From assembly GCF_020089865.1 (NCBI RefSeq), contig NZ_JAIRBM010000001.1, forward strand, positions 372,001 to 436,000: 64,000 nucleotides of DNA, in the 5' to 3' direction. The notes beneath the pieces were generated by a model. The model had not been told where the DNA came from and did no database searches. It saw nothing but the letters and a program-made list of their open reading frames with translations. Source of the stretch: Microvirga puerhi (lineage in GTDB: Bacteria > Pseudomonadota > Alphaproteobacteria > Rhizobiales > Beijerinckiaceae). A program made the position numbers and the translations under genes. Below, one piece after another: positions 35,222 through 44,499 of this stretch (the first letter of the stretch is position 1; every line of letters starts with the position of its first letter).

Positions 35222-36183
35222 TACGACGCCATCTCCCGGTTCTGATCACGCTCGCCGTCTTCGTCGTCGGCTATCTGATCTGTCTTGCTCAGTTTCCGAG
35301 TTTCGCCTCTACGCGAGTGATAGCCAACCTGCTGACGGACAACGCCTTTTTGGGGATCGTCGCCGTCGGAATGACGTTCGTGATCCTGTCAGGCGGCATC
35401 GATCTGTCGGTCGGCTCAGTCATTGCCTTTACGGGAGTTTTCCTCGCCGTCGGCATCGAGAAATACGACATCAATCCCTATCTGGCCTTCGTCCTGATCC
35501 TCGGCATCGCGGCGCTCTTCGGGGCCGGAATGGGTTTTCTGATCCATGCCTTCCAGATCCCGGCTTTCATCGTGACGCTGGCTGGCATGTTCCTGGCGCG
35601 CGGCATGTGCTTCGTACTCACGACGGACTCGATCCCGATCAACGCGCCTGCCTATAGTCAGATCACGGATATCGCATTCATGCTGCCGGGAGGAGGGCGC
35701 CTGACCTTCATCGCCCTGGTCATGCTGCTGACTTTTGCCGCGGGCATCGTGCTGGCGCATTTCACGCGCTTCGGCGCGAACGTCTATGCCTTGGGCGGCA
35801 ATCGGACATCGGCGGAGCTGATGGGTGTGCCCGTCGGGCGGACAACGGTCCGGATCTATATGCTGTCGAGTTTCCTTGCGGCACTCGCAGGCATCGTCTT
35901 TTCATTCTACACCTCGGCGGGTTATTCCCTCGCGGCGACCGGTGTCGAACTGGACACGATCGCAGCGGTCGTCATCGGCGGTACGCTTCTCACGGGTGGC
36001 TACGGTACAATTATCGGGACGTTGGTCGGTGTGCTGATTCAAGGCCTCATCCAAACATACATAACCTTCGAGGGGACCTTGAGTTCTTGGTGGACGAAAA
36101 TCGCGATCGGGGCCCTTCTGTTTGCATTCATTGTTCTGCAGCGCGGACTTTCCGCTGCATCAGGCCGTTCCAGCAGGGCGTAG
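35218..36183 (+). CDS. yjfF: Sugar ABC transporter permease (YjfF-like)
   Basis: A 321-residue partner permease of the same family. VAVGMTFVILSGGIDLSVGSVIAFTG, FIVTLAGMFLARGMCFVL and VELDTIAAVVIGGTLLTGGYGTIIGTLVGVLI are the conserved segments. Its ATG lies inside the end of the preceding permease gene. The FadR-type regulator gene starts ten bases after its stop, so the regulator is probably in the same operon. Confidence 0.92.
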   Translation: MIRRHLPVLITLAVFVVGYLICLAQFPSFASTRVIANLLTDNAFLGIVAVGMTFVILSGGIDLSVGSVIAFTGVFLAVGIEKYDINPYLAFVLILGIAALFGAGMGFLIHAFQIPAFIVTLAGMFLARGMCFVLTTDSIPINAPAYSQITDIAFMLPGGGRLTFIALVMLLTFAAGIVLAHFTRFGANVYALGGNRTSAELMGVPVGRTTVRIYMLSSFLAALAGIVFSFYTSAGYSLAATGVELDTIAAVVIGGTLLTGGYGTIIGTLVGVLIQGLIQTYITFEGTLSSWWTKIAIGALLFAFIVLQRGLSAASGRSSRA

Positions 36184-36192
36184 GGAGGCCGC

Positions 36193-37020
36193 ATGATGAC
36201 ATCGATGAGCGATTATCGGACTGCCTCCCGAACTCGGTCGGCGCATGATCTCGTCGCCCATGGCATTGGTCACAGCATCATGCAGGGGCGCTATCCCGTC
36301 GGAAGCACTCTGCCGGGCGACGCAGAGCTGATGGAATATTTCGGTGTCTCCCGCACGGCCTTAAGGGAGGCACTGAAAACACTGGCGGCCAAGGGGCTCA
36401 TCGAGTCCAAGACGAAGGTCGGTACCCGCGTGCTGGGGCGCGAGAACTGGAACATGTTCGATGCCGACATTCTGGAGTGGCACCTTGAGATCGGCGTCGA
36501 TGCCAAGTTTCTGGGCTGGCTCTTCGAAATCCGGCAGGCCCTCGAACCCCTTGCCTGCGCAACCGCGGCCATTCGCCGGTCACCGGAGCAGCTCGAGCGA
36601 ATGCGCGACGCCCTGATCGGCATGGCGCGCTGCCGGGACGACAGACGCGGCTTTACCCGCTCCGATCTGGCGTTCCATCAGGCTATCCTGGAGGCTTCCG
36701 GCAATCCTTTCCTCCAATCCATCGGCTCCGTGATCGGGGCGGCGCTTGCCACCTCCTTCGACGTGAGTTCGCCGGTCTCCAGTGTGGAGCGCTTCACGGT
36801 GGTGATGAGGCTTCATCAGGCAGTTTTCGATGCCATCGAGCGGAAGGACGCTGCCGGGGCAGGCCATGCCATCTCTACCCTGATCGTCCAGACGGCGGCC
36901 CGGGTCGGGATCACCACCCAGGCCGGTGCGATCACCACGGTCAGTCTTCATGCATTTTCGGAGGCGAATTCGGATGCTAGCATCACATCCGGTCTGCGCC
37001 TCTCGCCGAGGGGGCAATAG
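36193..37020 (+). CDS. GntR/FadR-family transcriptional regulator
   Basis: A 275-residue regulator. The N-terminal winged helix (HGIGHSIMQGRYPVGSTLPGDAELMEYFGVSRTALREALKTLAAKGLIES) is followed by a C-terminal all-helical FCD ligand domain with metal-type histidines (DLAFHQAILEASGNPFL, VVMRLHQAVFDAIE). FCD regulators usually bind sugar acids or other carboxylates. Placed between two sugar importers and near the dehydratases, it is the best candidate for binding the TAATAGTATTA-like sites at 31589 and 37073. Confidence 0.9.
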   Translation: MMTSMSDYRTASRTRSAHDLVAHGIGHSIMQGRYPVGSTLPGDAELMEYFGVSRTALREALKTLAAKGLIESKTKVGTRVLGRENWNMFDADILEWHLEIGVDAKFLGWLFEIRQALEPLACATAAIRRSPEQLERMRDALIGMARCRDDRRGFTRSDLAFHQAILEASGNPFLQSIGSVIGAALATSFDVSSPVSSVERFTVVMRLHQAVFDAIERKDAAGAGHAISTLIVQTAARVGITTQAGAITTVSLHAFSEANSDASITSGLRLSPRGQ

Positions 37021-37072
37021 AGCCGGCGGCTGCCTCCATAAGAGTGAGGCAACTTGCATGGGTGTGATTGTA

Positions 37073-37083
37073 TTATAGTATTA
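37073..37083. promoter_or_regulatory. Second operator-like site upstream of chvE
   Basis: TTATAGTATTA matches the site at 31589 in ten of eleven positions and shares the 3' extension AT (ATAGTATTAAT in both). It lies about 200 bp before chvE, just after the regulator gene. Confidence 0.45.
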
Positions 37084-37284
37084 ATGACCGATGCCGAGGC
37101 GATCCATTACCGTCGTCTCGCCTGTCCAGGAGGTCAGCGCCCCGGGAGAAGGGCGTCCCTTCGGCGCCTCGCTGAGAACAAGCGTTCCGACAGCCGGGCG
37201 TGCACGAGAAATTTTGCTGACTTGGGGCCCATGGACCAACCGACTCGCCAGTGGCGCGCGGTTTGAAGCACAGGGAGAACGAAC

Positions 37285-38349
37285 TTGAAGAAGCTTACAG
37301 CTACAATAGCCGCGCTTGCCCTTGGGGCGCTCGGATTTGCCGGCGCTGCTCATGCTCAAGGTAAGGGCCTGATCGGCGTATCCATGCCGACGAAATCATC
37401 AGCCCGCTGGATCGACGACGGCAACAATATGGTCAAGTCCCTGAAGGAAAAGGGATATGACGTCGATCTTCAATATGCCGAAGACGATATTCCGAACCAG
37501 CTCGCCCAGATCGAGAACATGATCACCAAGGGTTCCAAGGTCCTGGTGATTGCAGCCATCGACGGAACCACCCTGTCAGATGCGCTCCAGCAGGCTGCGG
37601 ACAAGGGCATCAAGGTGATTGCCTATGACCGCCTGATCCGCAACTCGAAGAACGTCGACTACTACGCGACCTTCGACAATTTCCAGGTCGGCGTGCTCCA
37701 GGGTGGCTATATCGAGAAGGCGCTCGGTCTAAAAGAGGGCAAGGGGCCATTCAACATCGAACTCTTCGGCGGCTCACCCGACGATAACAACGCGTTCTTC
37801 TTCTACAATGGCGCGATGTCGGTCCTCGACCCGTACATCAAGAGCGGCAAGCTGGTGGTGGCAAGCGGCCAGACCGGGATGGACAAGGTCTCGACCCTGC
37901 GCTGGGACGGCGCCGTCGCCCAGGCTCGCATGGATAACCTGCTCAGCGCCTATTACAACGACAAGCGTGTTGATGCGGTACTGTCGCCCTATGATGGCCT
38001 GAGCATCGGCATCATCTCGTCGCTCAAAGGCGTCGGGTATGGCACGCCCAAGCAGCCCATGCCGGTCGTCACCGGGCAGGATGCCGAAGTCCCGTCGATG
38101 AAATCCATCCTCGCCAAGGAGCAGACGTCCACGATCTTCAAGGATACGCGGGATCTCGCGAAGGTGGCCGCGAACATGGTCGACGCCATTCTCGCCGGCA
38201 AGACGGTCGAGGTGAACGACACCAAAACCTATGAGAACGGCATGAAGACGGTTCCATCCTATCTGCTGAAACCGGTCAGCGTGGATGCCTCCAACTGGAA
38301 GCAGGTGCTGGTCGACAGCGGCTACTACAAGGAAGGCCAGATCAAGTGA
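37285..38349 (+). CDS. chvE: Multiple-sugar-binding periplasmic protein ChvE
   Basis: A 354-residue periplasmic sugar-binding protein. The signal peptide ends AAHAQ; the mature protein begins [86 protein letters not shown] and [16 protein letters not shown] are characteristic of ChvE/XylF. In Agrobacterium it binds aldoses such as arabinose, galactose, glucose and xylose for import by GguAB and also signals to VirA; no virA is seen here. A terminator-like hairpin follows. Confidence 0.93.
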   Translation: MKKLTATIAALALGALGFAGAAHAQGKGLIGVSMPTKSSARWIDDGNNMVKSLKEKGYDVDLQYAEDDIPNQLAQIENMITKGSKVLVIAAIDGTTLSDALQQAADKGIKVIAYDRLIRNSKNVDYYATFDNFQVGVLQGGYIEKALGLKEGKGPFNIELFGGSPDDNNAFFFYNGAMSVLDPYIKSGKLVVASGQTGMDKVSTLRWDGAVAQARMDNLLSAYYNDKRVDAVLSPYDGLSIGIISSLKGVGYGTPKQPMPVVTGQDAEVPSMKSILAKEQTSTIFKDTRDLAKVAANMVDAILAGKTVEVNDTKTYENGMKTVPSYLLKPVSVDASNWKQVLVDSGYYKEGQIK

Positions 38350-38362
38350 GATGAACGGCGAG

Positions 38363-38392
38363 CGGGCCCCGCATCTCGGCGGGGCCCGTTTT
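38363..38392 (+). terminator. Terminator-like hairpin between chvE and gguA
   Basis: CGGGCCCCGC (38363-38372) and GCGGGGCCCG (38379-38388) form a 10-bp stem with loop ATCTCG followed by TTTTCC. It likely gives partial termination so that ChvE exceeds GguAB. Confidence 0.75.
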
Positions 38393-38422
38393 CCATTAAG
38401 ATGCTTGATCGAAAGGAAGGCG

Positions 38423-39952
38423 ATGACTGCGATCCTTGAGATGCGAGGGATCACGAAGACGTTTCCAGGCGTCAACGCCTTGGACAACGTCAACCTCACT
38501 GTCGAGGCTGGTGAGATCCATGCTCTGGTCGGAGAGAACGGCGCCGGCAAATCGACCCTGATGAAGGTCCTAAGCGGCGTTTATCCGTATGGGACCTATT
38601 CCGGCGATATCATCTTCGAGGAGGAGGAGCGGCGCTTCAAAGGCATTGCGGACAGCGAAAAGCTCGGGATCATCATCATCCACCAGGAACTGGCTCTGGT
38701 GCCGCTTCTCTCGATCGCCGAGAACATCTTCCTTGGAAACGAGCAGGCGACCTACGGAATCATCGAATGGTCCCTGGCCTTTGCTCGGACCAAAGAGCTT
38801 CTGAAGCGGGTAGGGCTGAAGGAATCTCCCGATACGCTTGTCACCAACCTTGGTGTTGGCAAGCAGCAATTGGTGGAGATCGCCAAGGCTCTCTCGAAAA
38901 GGGTCAAGCTGCTGATCCTGGACGAGCCGACCGCCAGCCTCAACGAGAAGGACAGCGACGCGCTTCTTGAGCTGCTCCTTCAGTTCAAGGCGCACGGCAT
39001 CGCCTCAATTCTGATCTCACACAAGCTCAACGAGATCTCCAAGGTCGCCGACTCGATCACGGTGCTCCGGGACGGCAGCACGGTCGAAACTCTCGATTGC
39101 CGTAAGGAAGCGATCAGCGAGGATCGCATCATCCGGGGTATGGTCGGCCGGGCCATGGAGGACCGCTATCCGAAGCGTGAATCCCACGTGGGCGAGACGA
39201 TCTTCGCGGTCGAGAACTGGAGCGCCTACCATCCGATCCACGCGGACCGAAAGGTCGTGAAGGACGTCAATCTCCATATCAGGAAGGGTGAAATCGTCGG
39301 GATCGCCGGCTTGATGGGAGCGGGCCGCACGGAATTCGCCATGAGCCTGTTCGGACGGACCTACGGCCAGCACATCACCGGCCGGGCGATGCTCCATGGC
39401 AAGGATATCGACGTCAGCACGGTGAGCGGCGCGGTCGCGAACGGGATCGCCTATGTGACCGAGGACCGGAAGACCTACGGCCTCGTTCTCGAAGAGACCA
39501 TCGTCAAGAACGTGACCTTGGCCCATCTTTCGGGCGTCTCGACAAATATGATCATCGACGACATGCGAGAGCTTGCAGTCGCCAACGACTATCGCGGCAG
39601 GCTCAGGATCCGCAGCGCCAACGTCTATCAGCAGGCGGTGAACCTGTCCGGCGGAAACCAGCAGAAAGTGGTTCTGAGCAAATGGCTCTTCGCTAGCCCC
39701 GAGATCCTTATTTTGGATGAGCCCACACGAGGCATAGACGTCGGGGCGAAGTACGAAATCTATACGATCATCAACAGCCTGGCGGATGCCGGGAAGGGCG
39801 TGCTGCTGATCTCGTCCGAAATGCCGGAGCTGCTTGGAATGTGCGACCGGATCTACGTGATGAACGAGGGAGCGATCATCGGCGAGTTCCCTGCGGCGGA
39901 GGCGTCCCAGGAAAAGATCATGCATGCCATCGTGAAATCGGGAAGGCGTTGA
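38423..39952 (+). CDS. gguA: Multiple-sugar ABC transporter ATPase GguA
   Basis: A 509-residue two-domain sugar ATPase. The first domain has [16 protein letters not shown] and [13 protein letters not shown]; the second has [16 protein letters not shown] and [39 protein letters not shown]. The insertion [15 protein letters not shown] is typical of GguA/XylG. ATG 38423 is preceded by AAGGAAGG; an open frame extends upstream through the hairpin and is not used. It is coupled to gguB (one-base gap). Confidence 0.93.
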   Translation: MTAILEMRGITKTFPGVNALDNVNLTVEAGEIHALVGENGAGKSTLMKVLSGVYPYGTYSGDIIFEEEERRFKGIADSEKLGIIIIHQELALVPLLSIAENIFLGNEQATYGIIEWSLAFARTKELLKRVGLKESPDTLVTNLGVGKQQLVEIAKALSKRVKLLILDEPTASLNEKDSDALLELLLQFKAHGIASILISHKLNEISKVADSITVLRDGSTVETLDCRKEAISEDRIIRGMVGRAMEDRYPKRESHVGETIFAVENWSAYHPIHADRKVVKDVNLHIRKGEIVGIAGLMGAGRTEFAMSLFGRTYGQHITGRAMLHGKDIDVSTVSGAVANGIAYVTEDRKTYGLVLEETIVKNVTLAHLSGVSTNMIIDDMRELAVANDYRGRLRIRSANVYQQAVNLSGGNQQKVVLSKWLFASPEILILDEPTRGIDVGAKYEIYTIINSLADAGKGVLLISSEMPELLGMCDRIYVMNEGAIIGEFPAAEASQEKIMHAIVKSGRR

Positions 39953-39953
39953 G

Positions 39954-41150
39954 ATGGATACCGGGATTGCGAGCAAACTGAGCGTCGACAAGCGGGAATC
40001 TTACGGGAACTTCCTCAAGACGCATTTTCGCGACTACGGCATGCTGGTGTCGCTGTTGGTCATCATGGCCTTCTTCCAGGTGGTCACTGACGGTACCCTT
40101 CTGAAGCCGCTCAACCTTACCAATCTGGTGCTGCAGAACAGCTATATCGTCATCATGGCCCTCGGCATGCTCCTCGTGATCGTGTCCGGCCATATCGACC
40201 TTTCTGTCGGCTCGATCGTGGGCTTCATTGGTGGTCTTGCCGCCGTCCTGATGGTCCAGTTCGGCTTCCATTTCATTCCGACCATCGTGATCTGTCTCCT
40301 GGTCGGAGCACTCATCGGCGCCATTCAGGGCTATTGGGTCGCGTTCCTGAAGGTCCCGTCCTTCATCGTGACGCTCGCCGGAATGCTCGTCTTCAAGGGA
40401 CTTCTGCTCTCGCTTCTCGGTGGCCGCTCGGTCGGCCCCTTCCCAGTTACGTTCCAGAAACTGAGCTCGGGCTTCATCCCCGATATCGGAACGAGCGATA
40501 CGCTCAACATGACTGCACTGGCCTTAGGCGTCATCGTCGCCGCGGCGCTGATCTATTTCAGCTATCGCGCCAGGGCCAGCCAGGAGAAGCATGGCGTTGA
40601 AACGGCTCCGTTCGGGTTCTTCCTCTTCAAGAACGCGCTGCTGGCGGTTCTTCTCGTCGGCTTCAGCTACCTTCTTGCCACCTATCGTGGCCTGCCGAAC
40701 GTTCTGGTGATCATGTTCGCGCTGGTGGCGCTCTACGCCTTCGTGACGAACCGGACGACCATCGGGCGGCGAATCTATGCGCTGGGCGGCAACGAAAAAG
40801 CCGCGAAGCTCTCCGGCATTAAAACCGAACGGCTGACCTTCCTGACCTTCGTCAATATGGGCGTGCTTGCGGCGCTCGCGGGCCTGATCTTCGCCGCGCG
40901 CCTCAATACAGCGACACCCAAGGCTGGCCTCGGTTTCGAGCTCGATGTCATCGCCGCATGCTTCATCGGCGGGGCCTCCGCCTATGGCGGTGTCGGCAAG
41001 GTGACGGGAGCCGTCATCGGCGCCTTCGTGATGGGCGTCATGAACAACGGCATGTCGATCCTCGGTATCGGCATCGACTATCAGCAGGTCATCAAAGGGC
41101 TTGTGCTGCTGGCAGCCGTGACCCTCGACGTCTACAACAAGAAGAAGTGA
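39954..41150 (+). CDS. gguB: Multiple-sugar ABC transporter permease GguB
   Basis: A 398-residue permease of the XylH/GguB type, longer than YtfT-like proteins because of a central insertion (RASQEKHGVETAPFGFFLFK). MALGMLLVIVSGHIDLSVGSIVGFIGG, KVPSFIVTLAGMLVFKGLLL and ELDVIAACFIGGASAYGGVGKVTGAVIGAFVMG are conserved. A single permease presumably homodimerises. It ends the sugar island; the next gene is convergent. Confidence 0.93.
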   Translation: MDTGIASKLSVDKRESYGNFLKTHFRDYGMLVSLLVIMAFFQVVTDGTLLKPLNLTNLVLQNSYIVIMALGMLLVIVSGHIDLSVGSIVGFIGGLAAVLMVQFGFHFIPTIVICLLVGALIGAIQGYWVAFLKVPSFIVTLAGMLVFKGLLLSLLGGRSVGPFPVTFQKLSSGFIPDIGTSDTLNMTALALGVIVAAALIYFSYRARASQEKHGVETAPFGFFLFKNALLAVLLVGFSYLLATYRGLPNVLVIMFALVALYAFVTNRTTIGRRIYALGGNEKAAKLSGIKTERLTFLTFVNMGVLAALAGLIFAARLNTATPKAGLGFELDVIAACFIGGASAYGGVGKVTGAVIGAFVMGVMNNGMSILGIGIDYQQVIKGLVLLAAVTLDVYNKKK

Positions 41151-41182
41151 GGGGCGACCTGACTCCAGTCCGACCCGCAACG

Positions 41183-42001
41183 TCAGGCAGCATCGGCAAG
41201 GCCGATGAGCATGTCGACCAGCGGATCGTCGGGGTCGGCGAGACCGGCCATGACGTCGAAATGATGGGCGTTCGCCACCTCATGGACCGAGCCCAGCGCG
41301 TCCATGGCATTCCACTGAGTCACGAAGTCCCGGGATTGGCGACGATATTCGGCGCTCTCGGCCCCGCCCACCACGGCAACGAAGCGCGTGTCCGCCGGAG
41401 GCTGGTCATAGATCGGGCTCAAGCGGCGCGCCTCCTCGATCGTCAAGCCAAGCGCCCGGTTGACGGAGGTCGAAACGAGCGGCACGAGGTCGAACAATCC
41501 CGAGATCGAAAGGCCTGCCCGGATCGGCCGTTTCAATGACTTTACGCTGCGCGCCATCAGGCATGCGGCCAGATGACCGCCAGCGGAATGGCCTGCGACA
41601 ATCAAGGAGCGCCCCGATCTCTGCATGAGAAAATCGGCGGCTGTTTCCATCTCGGCCACGATCCCGCTTAGCGTGACATGGGGCGCAAGATCATAGCTCG
41701 GGACAGCAACCGTCAGGCCGCGCTCGTTGGCTCCGCGGGCGAGGTGGCTCGACGACGACTTGTCCAGCCCCTGCCAATAACCGCCATGGATGAACATCAC
41801 GACAGGGCCGCCCGCGTCACCTCCTGGTGGGTGAAATAGATCGACGCGATGGCGCGGGCCTGGGCCATAGGCGAGGTCGAGTTCGCACAATGCCGCAGCC
41901 CGATAGGCGGCCGCATCCCGGTGCCAGCCGTCCATATGGACCATGTGATCCGCGACCCGTGCCCGGTTGTTGTATTCGGCTTCCAGATCCAGTTCGGTCA
42001 T
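41183..42001 (-). CDS. Alpha/beta hydrolase, kynurenine formamidase-like
   Basis: A 272-residue serine hydrolase. The oxyanion motif HGGYW (in VMFIHGGYWQGLDK) is the one used by kynurenine formamidases; the nucleophile elbow is GHSAGG and the C-terminal His lies in ANAHHFDVMAGL. N-terminal YNNRARV resembles these amidases/esterases. It is the last gene of the leftward transporter operon next to an anthranilate pathway, so N-formylkynurenine hydrolysis (tryptophan to anthranilate route) is an attractive inference; a general carboxylesterase is the alternative. Confidence 0.78.
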   Translation of the reverse strand: MTELDLEAEYNNRARVADHMVHMDGWHRDAAAYRAAALCELDLAYGPGPRHRVDLFHPPGGDAGGPVVMFIHGGYWQGLDKSSSSHLARGANERGLTVAVPSYDLAPHVTLSGIVAEMETAADFLMQRSGRSLIVAGHSAGGHLAACLMARSVKSLKRPIRAGLSISGLFDLVPLVSTSVNRALGLTIEEARRLSPIYDQPPADTRFVAVVGGAESAEYRRQSRDFVTQWNAMDALGSVHEVANAHHFDVMAGLADPDDPLVDMLIGLADAA

Positions 42002-42012
42002 GGCGGCGCCCC

Positions 42013-42711
42013 CTACACGTGCAGATACCGGTCCTTCAGGGTCGTGTCAGCCATGAGCTCGGCGCTCGTGCCGGTCCAGACCGAACGCCCCTTCTCGATG
42101 ATGACATGCCTGTCGGCGAAGGCTGCGAGGGCATTGACGTTCTTGTCGATCACGAGGATCGACTGATGCTCTGCACGCAACCGTTTCAGGCAGTCCCAGA
42201 TCTCCAGGCGGATCAACGGAGCGAGCCCTTCGGTCGCCTCGTCGAGAATGACGAGTTTCGGATTGGTCATCAGGGCCCGGCCAATGGCGAGCATCTGCTG
42301 TTCACCCCCGGACAGCTGGGTTCCGAGATTGAGACGGCGCTCCTTCAGGCGGGGAAAGAGGTCGTAGACCGCATCGAGGGTCCAGCGGCGCGAGCCCAAG
42401 CGGGTTGACGCCGTGGCCACTAGGTTCTCCTCGACCGAAAGTGTCGGAAAGATCTGCCGCCCCTCGGGAACAAGCCCGATGCCGGCTTTGGCGACCCGAT
42501 AGGGCGCAAAACCGGTGACCGTGCCTCCATCGAAGCGGACTTCGCCACCTTGGGGCTGAAGCAGGCCCATAATGGCGCGGATCGTGGTGGTCTTGCCCAT
42601 GCCGTTCCTGCCAAGCAGGGTCACGACCTCGCCCGCACCGACATTGAGCGAGACGTCGAACAGGACCTGGGCGGCGCCATAGGAGGCTTGCAGGTTACGG
42701 ACCGAGAGCAT
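42013..42711 (-). CDS. livF: Branched-chain-type ABC transporter ATPase (LivF-like)
   Basis: A 232-residue ATPase with GRNGMGKTTTIRAIMGL (Walker A), LSGGEQQMLAIGRALM (signature) and LVILDEATEGLAP (Walker B). Its start overlaps the stop of the livG-like gene by one base. With its partners it forms a HAAT-type importer; here the cargo is predicted to be 2-aminobenzoate or a related aromatic acid because the divergent genes degrade it. Confidence 0.92.
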   Translation of the reverse strand: MLSVRNLQASYGAAQVLFDVSLNVGAGEVVTLLGRNGMGKTTTIRAIMGLLQPQGGEVRFDGGTVTGFAPYRVAKAGIGLVPEGRQIFPTLSVEENLVATASTRLGSRRWTLDAVYDLFPRLKERRLNLGTQLSGGEQQMLAIGRALMTNPKLVILDEATEGLAPLIRLEIWDCLKRLRAEHQSILVIDKNVNALAAFADRHVIIEKGRSVWTGTSAELMADTTLKDRYLHV

Positions 42712-43466
42712 CAGGCCATTTCCTCCTCACCAAGGTAGGCGGAGCGAACCTCGGGGTTGGCCCGGATCCGTTCCGGCGTATCCGTGGCGATCAGGCGCCC
42801 GTAGACGAGGACACTGATCCGGTCGGCGAGGGAGAACACCGCCTCCATATCGTGCTCGATGAGCAGAATGGTCGTGTGGCTTCGCAGGCGCTGCAGAACG
42901 TCGAGCACGCGACGGGATTCGTCATGGCCCGTCCCGGCCAGTGGCTCGTCGAGCAGAAGGAGCTTCGGCTCAGTCGCGAGCGCAATGGCAAGTTCAAGCT
43001 GCCGCTTCTCGCCATGGGACAGGAGGCCAGCCTGAATCTGAGCCCGTGCCCCGAGCCCGACGAGATTCAGGCATTCCATGGCGGGCTCGTTGAGTTGCCG
43101 CTCCCGCGCGGCGTTCCCGAACAGACGATAGCTCGAGCCGGACCGCGCCTGAACCGCGAGCGAGACATTCTCCAGCGCGGAAAAACCGGGCAGTACCGAG
43201 GTGATCTGAAACGACCGGGCCAGTCCACGTCTCACACGCTCATGCATCGGAAGGCGGGTCACATCCTGTCCGTCGAATAGAACTTGCCCCGAGACAGAGG
43301 GCACGAGGCCGGAGATCTGATGGATCAGGGTGGTTTTCCCAGCGCCATTGGGCCCGATGATCGCGTGGACTTCGCCTGTGGGAACCGAAAGGCTCACGTC
43401 GTCTGTCACCACGAGGGCGCCATAGGATTTCCGCAGGTTTCTCAGTTCGAGCAACGCGTCAGCCAT
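42711..43466 (-). CDS. livG: Branched-chain-type ABC transporter ATPase (LivG-like)
   Basis: A 251-residue ATPase with GPNGAGKTTLIHQISGL, LLSHGEKRQLELAIALA (signature variant LSHGE, normal for LivG) and LLLLDEPLAGTGHDE. It overlaps the livM-like gene by eight bases, so translation is coupled. Confidence 0.92.
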   Translation of the reverse strand: MADALLELRNLRKSYGALVVTDDVSLSVPTGEVHAIIGPNGAGKTTLIHQISGLVPSVSGQVLFDGQDVTRLPMHERVRRGLARSFQITSVLPGFSALENVSLAVQARSGSSYRLFGNAARERQLNEPAMECLNLVGLGARAQIQAGLLSHGEKRQLELAIALATEPKLLLLDEPLAGTGHDESRRVLDVLQRLRSHTTILLIEHDMEAVFSLADRISVLVYGRLIATDTPERIRANPEVRSAYLGEEEMA

Positions 43467-44490
43467 GCCGTCCTCGCCCGAGAAGGCCCGTGATCCCCCC
43501 GCGCGCGAAAAGCACGATGAGGATCAGAAGCGGACCGAAGATCATCTTCCAGTTTTCCACGAGGCGGGATTGAAGGTCGCTGCCCAGCGCAGAGGCCGCG
43601 AAATGGAGGATCTCCGGCAAGAATTCCTCCAGCAGCAGGAAGACAGCCGCGCCGATGATCGCACCGTGGAGGCTGCCGATGCCGCCGAGTACTACCATGA
43701 AGATCAATTCACCCGACCGCTGCCACGTCATATAGGACGGGCTGATGAACTCCGCTTGGTTGGCGAGCAGGAATCCTGCGAGGCCCGCCATCATGCCGCT
43801 GATGACATAGGCCAGAAGCTGATACCGGAAGGGATGGAAGCCGATGGCCTCCATGCGGACAGCGTTTTCCCGCGTGCCACGAAGGACACGCCCGAAGCGA
43901 GACGCGACGATGCCCCGCGACAGGAGATAGGTCCCCAGGAGACAGAAAAGGACGAGACCATAGAAGACGCGGTCGTTCTTGAGGATGGACGTGCCTGCCA
44001 TCAGGCTCCGGGAAGCCAGCGTCATGCCGTCGTCGCCGCCATAGGCGGCGAGGGACGTCGCGAGAAAGAACAGCATCTGGCCGAAGGCCAGGGTGATCAT
44101 GATGAAATACACGCCCTTCGTGCGCAGGGAGATCGTTCCGGTCACGGTCGCGAAGAGAGCCGAGGCCGCAAGCGCCAGGGGGATTTGGATGAGCGCATCC
44201 TCACTACCGTGGCTCGCGAGGATGCCCACCGCATATCCGCCGATGCCAAGGAAGGCCGCGTGGCCGAAGCTCACCAGCGCGCCGTAACCCAGAATGAGAT
44301 CGAGGGACATGGCTGCCAGTCCGAAGATCATCACACGAGACAGAAGGGACAGAACGTAACCTTCCGCACCGGTCAGCGGAGCTAGGAGCGGAGCAAGCGC
44401 GAGGATGGCGAACAGCACAAGTGGGACGCGTTCGATCCGAGACGGGGAAGGAGCGAACGAGGAAGGGTGTGCGTGGATGAGTTCCGTCAT
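43459..44490 (-). CDS. livM: Branched-chain-type ABC transporter permease (LivM-like)
   Basis: A 343-residue permease with about ten helices. LDLILGYGALVSFGHAAFLGIGGYAVGIL, RTKGVYFIMITLAFGQMLF and SGELIFMVVLGGIGSLHGAIIGAAVF are the LivM signatures. It lies nine bases after the livH-like gene in the same operon. Confidence 0.92.
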   Translation of the reverse strand: MTELIHAHPSSFAPSPSRIERVPLVLFAILALAPLLAPLTGAEGYVLSLLSRVMIFGLAAMSLDLILGYGALVSFGHAAFLGIGGYAVGILASHGSEDALIQIPLALAASALFATVTGTISLRTKGVYFIMITLAFGQMLFFLATSLAAYGGDDGMTLASRSLMAGTSILKNDRVFYGLVLFCLLGTYLLSRGIVASRFGRVLRGTRENAVRMEAIGFHPFRYQLLAYVISGMMAGLAGFLLANQAEFISPSYMTWQRSGELIFMVVLGGIGSLHGAIIGAAVFLLLEEFLPEILHFAASALGSDLQSRLVENWKMIFGPLLILIVLFARGGITGLLGRGRHG

Positions 44491-44499
44491 GGCATCACC

